Notes under the pieces: model-generated
What the model was told of the DNA's origin: nothing
The model's input: only the letters and a program-made list of their open reading frames with translations
Databases searched by the model: none
Position numbers and translations under genes: made by a program
Assembly (NCBI GenBank): GCA_020025915.1
Contig: JAHHRH010000011.1
Coordinates: forward strand, 1-38,401
Direction: 5' to 3'
Source: Sutterella sp.
GTDB taxonomy: Bacteria > Pseudomonadota > Gammaproteobacteria > Burkholderiales > Burkholderiaceae_F
DNA length: 38,401 nt
Shown: positions 33,889-38,401 of the stretch, piece by piece
Layout of the letters: each line of letters starts with the position of its first letter
Position numbering within the stretch: position 1 is the first letter of the stretch

Positions 33889-35895
33889 ATGAAGAGGAAC
33901 GAAGACGCTTTTGATCATGTTAACAGCGACATTGATGACGAAGATACCGTTGTTGATGAAGAGGCTGTTGAACTTGTTAAGTGGGAAGGGGAAAGCGCCA
34001 AGGGCCAAGTTCCAACTTCGACTGCGGCATCTCGCCGTTTAGCTACTGTGGGCAACGGCTATGGTGCTTTGGTACGTTTGGGTCGTTCCCGTGGTTGGGT
34101 GACAGTTGAAGAAATTAATGACCATTTGCCCGAAAGTGCCGTTCGTACGACGGAAAATGTTCAGGAAATTTCCGAAGCCTTGGGTCGTTTGTCGATCAAG
34201 GTGTTTGAATCGGTGCCTGACGAAGACGATATGTTGATCACGGGCAATGGCGTTGATGATGCAGAAGAAATCGACGAAGATGATGCTGCCGCAATGCTTA
34301 CGCCTGAAGAGTCAGCTGGTCTTTCTAAGGATCCGCTTCGTGCTTATTTGCGTGGCGTGGGGTCACATAAACTCTTGACCCGTGCGGGCGAAATTGAAGT
34401 CGCTAAGTCGATCGAAATGTTCACGGGTCGTTTGGTGACGACTTTGGTGCAGTACCCGATGGTCGTGGCTTCGCTTTGCGAAATGGCTGAAGGGCTTCAC
34501 GATACGTCGATCGCTGTGGATACGTTGGTGGACGGTTTCACTGATCATATTGAAAATACGACCGAAACGGATGCTTCCAATGAAGACGATCATGTGGCTG
34601 ATAACGAAGTCGATGACGTGGATGTCAATGTCGCTGACAATACGACCGATATTGGTGCCGCAGCAATGACGGCGGAACAGCTCGAAGAAATGCGTGCGCG
34701 CGTTTTGAGTATCTTTGAAGAATGCCGTCAGCAGCTCGATATCGTGCGTGCGAATGCTTGTGGTAAGGGTGACGTCAAGGCTTACGATGCCGCTTGTGCC
34801 CGTATTGCTGAAATTTTGGCACCCGTGCGCTTCTCGGTGAAGGTGGTCACGCAGCTATCTGAAGATGTGACGAACCATATGGCCACGGTGACCTCGATTC
34901 TGAAGAATATCCGTCATGTGTTGGCTGATCAGTGCCGTATGCCGCCGCGTGCGACGCTAGCCATCATCAATGGTAATCCGACGCAAAGCAATGTCTTTGA
35001 GATGGTGGCCGAGTCGGATACCAGTTGGGCCGAAGCCGTGGCTCGTAACTTAGGCGTTCTTCGTGAAGAGCAAGATCGTTTGCGTGTCCTTGAAGAAAAG
35101 GCCATGATGACGATTGCGCAGCAGCGTGAATTGTCTCGCCTTTTGAAATTGGCTCAGACGAACCTCATGCAAGCCAAGGCTCGCATGATTGAAGCGAACC
35201 TTCGTTTGGTGATTTCGATTGCCAAGGGGTACGTTAATCGTGGTCTCGCGATGACGGACTTGATCCAGGAAGGTAACTTGGGCTTGATGAAGGCCGTTGA
35301 TAAGTTCGAGTATCGTCGTGGTTACAAGTTCTCGACCTACGCGACGTGGTGGGTTCGTCAGTCGGTGACCCGTGCTGTGGCTGACTTTGGGAATACGATT
35401 CGTATTCCGGTGCATATGACTGAGTCTTACAACAAGATTCGTCGTCAAAAGCAGCAGTTCTTGCAGCAAAATGGTCGTCAGCCGACGGAACAAGAATTGG
35501 CTGAATTGGCTGATTTGCCGCTCGCTAAGGTGCAGTTGTTGACGCAGGCGATGCGTGGTGTTGAGTCGATCGACGCGCCGATTGGTGACGACGAAGATGC
35601 GACGAAGCTGGACTTTGTGCGTGGCGACGAGCATGACGATCCGAGTCGCGCGTTCCAGGATCGCTCGATGGTCGATTGCATCAAGAAGTCGCTCGATGAA
35701 CTCGCGCCGCGCGAAGCTCAGGTGTTACGTCTTCGTTATGGCATTGGTACCAATAAGGACCATACGCTCGAAGAAGTAGGGCAGGCTTTGGGTCTTACCC
35801 GTGAACGTGTTCGCCAGATTGAGTCTGCGGCTATCCGTAAGCTTCGTAGCCCGGATTTCCAGGAACGTTTACGCGACTACTTGAGCGAAAACTAA
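33889..35895 (+). CDS. Second RpoD-like (group 1/2) sigma factor
   Basis: A 668-residue paralogue of the preceding rpoD. It has region 1.1 (YGALVRLGRSRGWVTVEEIND), 1.2 (DPLRAYLRGVGSHKLLTRAGE), a non-conserved region, 2.1-2.4 (EANLRLVISIAKGY; TWWVRQSVTRAVADFGNTIR near 486), region 3 and 4.2 (LTRERVRQIESAAIRKLRS near 636). The Gln/Thr of region 2.4 and R-E-R-Q of 4.2 are kept, so similar -10/-35 boxes should be read. Differences: ADQAR becomes ADFGN next to region 2.4, the usual LRHPSR end becomes LRSPDF, and the Lys before it (activator contact in E. coli) becomes Ala. The basic N-terminal tail is absent. It has its own promoter, long leader and terminators. A stress or growth-phase factor is possible; it is not RpoS-like in length, since it keeps region 1.1 and the non-conserved region. 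Confidence 0.93.
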   Translation: MKRNEDAFDHVNSDIDDEDTVVDEEAVELVKWEGESAKGQVPTSTAASRRLATVGNGYGALVRLGRSRGWVTVEEINDHLPESAVRTTENVQEISEALGRLSIKVFESVPDEDDMLITGNGVDDAEEIDEDDAAAMLTPEESAGLSKDPLRAYLRGVGSHKLLTRAGEIEVAKSIEMFTGRLVTTLVQYPMVVASLCEMAEGLHDTSIAVDTLVDGFTDHIENTTETDASNEDDHVADNEVDDVDVNVADNTTDIGAAAMTAEQLEEMRARVLSIFEECRQQLDIVRANACGKGDVKAYDAACARIAEILAPVRFSVKVVTQLSEDVTNHMATVTSILKNIRHVLADQCRMPPRATLAIINGNPTQSNVFEMVAESDTSWAEAVARNLGVLREEQDRLRVLEEKAMMTIAQQRELSRLLKLAQTNLMQAKARMIEANLRLVISIAKGYVNRGLAMTDLIQEGNLGLMKAVDKFEYRRGYKFSTYATWWVRQSVTRAVADFGNTIRIPVHMTESYNKIRRQKQQFLQQNGRQPTEQELAELADLPLAKVQLLTQAMRGVESIDAPIGDDEDATKLDFVRGDEHDDPSRAFQDRSMVDCIKKSLDELAPREAQVLRLRYGIGTNKDHTLEEVGQALGLTRERVRQIESAAIRKLRSPDFQERLRDYLSEN

Positions 35896-35920
35896 TCTAC
35901 GGTTCTTTTGAACCGACGCT

Positions 35921-35973
35921 AGAGGTCTCTGGGTACCTGAGGCCTCTTTATAGGAGGCTCCTTCGCGGAGCCT
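35921..35973 (+). terminator. Two tandem hairpins ending the second sigma factor gene
   Basis: AGAGGTCTC (35921-35929) pairs with GAGGCCTCT (35939-35947, one T-G pair) followed by TTTA; then AGGCTCC-TTCGC-GGAGCCT (35955-35973) followed by a T-rich tract. Confidence 0.75.
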
Positions 35974-35981
35974 TCGCTGTT

Positions 35982-36010
35982 TTGTCTGCACGAGCCGTTT
36001 CCGTTAAAAT
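35982..36010 (+). promoter_or_regulatory. Promoter of rhlE
   Basis: TTGTCT (35982-35987), 17-bp spacer, TAAAAT (36005-36010). Predicted start near 36017, leaving a leader of about 80 nt. Confidence 0.6.
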
Positions 36011-36098
36011 ACCCATCTTTGAGAGCCATCCTGCGTGGTTTTGGGTATGGATCTTGAACGGTTCCTAATCAACATTTCAAAAGAGAACGCCAAACAGC

Positions 36099-37535
36099 AT
36101 GTCATCGTTCAAACAATTTAATCTCGACCCCCGCATCCTTTCCGCGATTGAGCGCATCGGCTACAAGGAACCGACGCCGATTCAGCTTGAAGCCATTCCC
36201 GTGGTCTTGAAGGGGGGAGACGTCATGGGCGCGGCGCAAACGGGCACGGGTAAAACGGCAGGGTTTGGTTTGCCGCTTATTGCTCGTATTCTTCGTCATG
36301 CCAATACGTCAATGTCGCCAGCACGCCATCCTGTCCGTGCACTCATTTTGACGCCGACGCGTGAACTCGCTGATCAGGTGTCGACCAATATGATGCAGTA
36401 TGCGGCTGATACGCCGTTGCGTGTTGGTGTGGTCTATGGCGGTGTGGATTTCCGCCCGCAGTCCGACATGCTTCGTCGTGGTGTCGAAATTTTGACGGCG
36501 ACGCCGGGTCGCCTTTTAGACCATATCGAACAGCGTGCTACGAATCTCTCTCAAGTGGAGATTGTGGTGTTGGACGAAGCGGATCGCATGCTCGACATGG
36601 GGTTCTTGCCTGACATTAGCCGTATCTTGAAGCTTTTGCCTGCTTCACGTCAGAGCTTGATGTTCTCGGCCACGTTCTCGCCTGATATCACTAAACTCGC
36701 GAAGAACTTCTTGCGTCCCGATCCTGTGGTGATTGAGGTAGCTCGCCAAAATCAGACCGCTGAAACGGTGACTCAGGAAGTCTATCAAGTCACAGATCGA
36801 GATAAGACCGACGTTTTGATTGATATTCTCAAGACACGTGGTGTTGAGAATGGTCCGATGACGCAGGTCATTGTGTTCGTGAACGCCAAGATTACATGCC
36901 GTCGTTTGGCACGTACCCTCGAGCGTGTAGGTATTAATGCTGACGCAATTCATGGTGACAAGACGCAAGAAGAGCGTCAGGCAGCGCTTGAAGGCTTTAA
37001 GTCGGGTGCGATTCACGTCTTAGTGGCTACCGACGTGGCCGCGCGTGGTCTTGACATCAAAGAGTTGCCTTATGTCATTAACTATGACGTGCCCTTTAGT
37101 GCGGAAGACTATGTTCATCGTATTGGCCGTACTGGACGTGCTGGCGCACACGGCTTAGCTGTGATGTTAGCTACGACCGAAGACACTCGTTTGGTCGAAG
37201 CGATTGAAAAGCTCACGAATCAGACGTTTGATCAGAAGCCGTTACGCCCCTTATCTCGTCAGATGCGTCAGGAAGCTCGCCGTGGTGAGCGCGATCGTCA
37301 TGATCGTGAACGTGTGGATACGCCTGAAGACGAACGTTTAGCCCGTGAACGCGCGCGTGCCTATGTACCGCCAGCTCAGCGTCATCGTGATCCGATCTTT
37401 GATACGCCTTATCGTGAGCGTCGTACAAATAGTCGACCCACTGAAGAGTTGCGTGTCTTTGAACGTGAGATAGTCCGTAAGCCTCGTCAGCAAGCGGTGT
37501 TGTTGTGTGGGTTTGGTGCGTTGCGTCGTCGCTAA
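36099..37535 (+). CDS. rhlE: DEAD-box ATP-dependent RNA helicase RhlE
   Basis: A 478-residue RNA helicase of ribosome assembly and RNA turnover. Motifs in order: Q-motif (FNLDPRILSAIERIGYKEPTPIQ), I (AQTGTGKT), Ia (PTRELADQ), Ib (TPGR), II (LDEADRMLDMGF), III (SATFS), V (ATDVAARGLDI) and VI (HRIGRTGRAG). The LDEADRMLDMGF form and compact core fit RhlE. The C-terminal 90 residues are Arg-rich and hydrophilic, a likely RNA-binding tail; its end (AVLLCGFGALRRR) is atypically hydrophobic. It has its own promoter behind the sigma factor terminators. Confidence 0.95.
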   Translation: MSSFKQFNLDPRILSAIERIGYKEPTPIQLEAIPVVLKGGDVMGAAQTGTGKTAGFGLPLIARILRHANTSMSPARHPVRALILTPTRELADQVSTNMMQYAADTPLRVGVVYGGVDFRPQSDMLRRGVEILTATPGRLLDHIEQRATNLSQVEIVVLDEADRMLDMGFLPDISRILKLLPASRQSLMFSATFSPDITKLAKNFLRPDPVVIEVARQNQTAETVTQEVYQVTDRDKTDVLIDILKTRGVENGPMTQVIVFVNAKITCRRLARTLERVGINADAIHGDKTQEERQAALEGFKSGAIHVLVATDVAARGLDIKELPYVINYDVPFSAEDYVHRIGRTGRAGAHGLAVMLATTEDTRLVEAIEKLTNQTFDQKPLRPLSRQMRQEARRGERDRHDRERVDTPEDERLARERARAYVPPAQRHRDPIFDTPYRERRTNSRPTEELRVFEREIVRKPRQQAVLLCGFGALRRR

Positions 37536-37563
37536 GGTTAATGCATTAAGCAATTTATCCATC

Positions 37564-37592
37564 TTGTTATCTGAGTTCAACACCTGTAAGAT
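37564..37592 (+). promoter_or_regulatory. Promoter-like element upstream of a candidate small RNA
   Basis: TTGTTA (37564-37569), 17-bp spacer, TAAGAT (37587-37592). It partly overlaps an inverted repeat GTTATCT/AGATAAC (37566-37572 with 37589-37595). Confidence 0.45.
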
Positions 37593-37598
37593 AACCCT

Positions 37599-37769
37599 AC
37601 AGCATGAAGAGATGGGGATTTTCCTAAAAGTCCTCACGCCAACCTGCCCCTCCGGGCAAGGTGGTGGCCTCCGTGGGAGGTCATGTGGCCGGTCGCTCAT
37701 CGTGAATCGGCAAATATACGGAGAATGGCAAAGCCTCTCGACATGCGTGTATGTTTCGGGAGGCTTTTT
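37599..37769 (+). ncRNA. Candidate structured small RNA with terminator
   Basis: A 335-base gap after rhlE has no plausible reading frame but a promoter-like element and a strong terminator about 170 bases apart. Stems seen: GGGGATTTT with AAAAGTCCTC (37614-37639), TGCCC-CTCC-GGGCA, GGCCTCC-GTG-GGAGGTC, and a terminal 12-bp stem (37730-37741 with 37756-37767) followed by TTTTT. Between them lies a GC-rich, unpaired-looking stretch. I do not recognise 6S, SRP, tmRNA, RNase P or a known riboswitch. The terminator ends transcription 100 bases before the next gene, so a stand-alone RNA is more likely than a leader; it could also be a long 3' end of the rhlE mRNA. Confidence 0.42.
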
Positions 37770-37870
37770 GTTTCTGGCTTAGCGATCCTTCGAGGAAGGT
37801 GGTCTATGGGGAGAGCTGCCTCTCTATCATGCAGTAACCACCACATTTAACGCATATGAAGGAGAAGCTG

Positions 37871-38134
37871 ATGTCGCATCGTCTTACCATCAAGGGGCAG
37901 GTCACTATTCCGAAGGAAATCCGTGATTTATTGGGTTTAGAAGAAGGGAATTCTTGTGTGGAATTCGTCTTGGATGACGATGGACGGGTGACCGTTCGTA
38001 AAGCTGAAGCAACCACCCCCAAAGTGGTTACGCGCCATGCGCGTTCGTCAGCACGTGCCCCACGCCAACCGTTTCATGGCTCACGACCTCGTGCTCATGG
38101 TGGGGTATTGGCTTTATTGGCTGGTGGTTTGTAA
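37871..38134 (+). CDS. AbrB/SpoVT-MazE-type DNA-binding protein
   Basis: An 87-residue protein. Residues 1-45 form the swapped-hairpin AbrB domain (LTIKGQVTIPKEIRDLLGLEEGNSCVEFVLDDDGRVTVRK), used by transition-state regulators and MazE-type antitoxins to bind DNA. The remainder is Arg/His/Pro-rich and ends GGVLALLAGGL. AAGGAG (37859-37864) sets the ATG at 37871; an in-frame ATG at 37856 overlaps that site. No toxin gene (PIN or MazF type) lies beside it: the next feature is a tRNA on the other strand. It is therefore either a solitary regulator or an antitoxin that has lost its partner. Confidence 0.8.
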   Translation: MSHRLTIKGQVTIPKEIRDLLGLEEGNSCVEFVLDDDGRVTVRKAEATTPKVVTRHARSSARAPRQPFHGSRPRAHGGVLALLAGGL

Positions 38135-38137
38135 AAC

Positions 38138-38167
38138 AAAAAAAGCCACCGAACGCTCGGTCGCTTT
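38138..38167 (-). terminator. Intrinsic terminator of tRNA-Glu
   Basis: On the minus strand GCgACCGA and TCGGTgGC pair with one internal mismatch, followed by seven T (A-run 38138-38144 on the plus strand). It may also stop transcription of the AbrB-like gene from the other side. Confidence 0.7.
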
Positions 38168-38175
38168 GTGTTGGT

Positions 38176-38251
38176 TGGCGTCCCTAGCGGGCTTCGAACC
38201 CGCGTTCGCAACGTGAGAGGCTGCTGTCCTAGACCACTAGACGATGGGGAC
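38176..38251 (-). tRNA. tRNA-Glu (anticodon CTC), CCA encoded
   Basis: A full 76-base cloverleaf on the minus strand: acceptor GTCCCCA/TAGGGAC, D arm, anticodon arm GCAGC-CTCTCAC-GTTGC with anticodon CTC (reads GAG), T arm GCGGG-TTCGAAG-CCCGC, then G73 and an encoded CCA. There is one C-A mismatch in the acceptor stem (position 6 with 67). Confidence 0.93.
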
Positions 38252-38260
38252 GTTTTGTTA

Positions 38261-38289
38261 TGGATAAAAAACATCTTACGCCTTTTGAA
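38261..38289 (-). promoter_or_regulatory. Candidate promoter of tRNA-Glu
   Basis: On the minus strand TTCAAA (plus 38284-38289), 17-bp spacer, TATCCA (plus 38261-38266), a few bases before the mature tRNA 5' end. Confidence 0.4.
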
Positions 38290-38347
38290 GGCTAGTGGCG
38301 TGTCCAACTTTTGCCTAAAGGCAAATGTTGTGCAAATTTTGGTCTGA

Positions 38348-38388
38348 AAAAATCGGGTAGAGGGTTCCCTCACGGGTTCCCCCTCCCA
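38348..38388. repeat. Right copy of the G-rich/C-rich inverted pair
   Basis: GGGTTCCCCCTCCCA (38374-38388) is the exact complement of 56-70. On the minus strand it continues through a second small palindrome (GAGGGAACCCTC) to CCCGATTTTTT, so it looks like a terminator of a minus-strand transcript entering from the right. Nothing else is recognised in 38290-38401. Confidence 0.4.
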
Positions 38389-38401
38389 CACCACAACCCA
38401 C

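Noticed and set aside
1..38401. CRISPR arrays, prophage genes or rRNA genes
   Set aside because: No regularly spaced repeats, no phage structural or integrase genes and no rRNA sequence were seen on either strand.

Overview
The window reads as a chromosomal segment of a betaproteobacterium (Burkholderiales), most likely a host-associated Sutterellaceae-type organism. This is inferred from gene order (ribF-ileS-lspA ... coaBC-dut on one strand, clpS-clpA nearby, purN next to an RsmB-type methyltransferase, rpsU-yqeY-dnaG ... rpoD) and from protein character; no database search was possible. Most of it is dense core genome. The accessory parts are the surface-glycan genes at the left, one decayed transporter/IS locus in the middle, and an extra sigma factor gene at the right.

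Layout. 1-8815 (+): an OafA-type acyltransferase with an SGNH domain, clpS-clpA (protein quality control; the ClpA is unusual), a DUF2199 protein, and a two-gene phosphocholine module: a cytidylyltransferase/choline kinase fusion overlapping a LicB-like permease. 8830-18305 (-): dut, coaBC, a broken YbaL/Kef-type antiporter gene, a decayed IS110/IS1111-type element inserted at its 5' end, then lspA, ileS and ribF (transcribed ribF to lspA). 18411-20702 (+): purN and a 16S rRNA m5C methyltransferase. 20748-21218 (-): rpmG and rpmB. 21610-23178 (+): ispH and ybaK. 23247-24278 (-): tsaD. 24513-35895 (+): the macromolecular-synthesis cluster rpsU, yqeY, dnaG, interrupted by a three-gene ABC importer, then rpoD and, directly behind it, a second full-length RpoD-like sigma factor. 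36099-37535 (+): RhlE helicase. 37564-38251: a candidate small RNA gene, an orphan AbrB-like DNA-binding protein and tRNA-Glu(CTC).

Functionally, the cluster at 24.5-37.5 kb groups translation start (S21), priming of replication (DnaG), transcription initiation (two primary-type sigma factors) and RNA remodelling (RhlE), separated by clear intrinsic terminators and long untranslated leaders that suggest independent control of each part. The ribF-ileS-lspA and coaBC-dut groups supply flavin, isoleucyl-tRNA, lipoprotein processing, coenzyme A and dTTP precursor. The most unusual items are the tandem rpoD paralogues, a ClpA whose first ATPase module has lost the usual Walker B glutamate and carries a long acidic linker, the phosphocholine module, and the IS-damaged antiporter locus.
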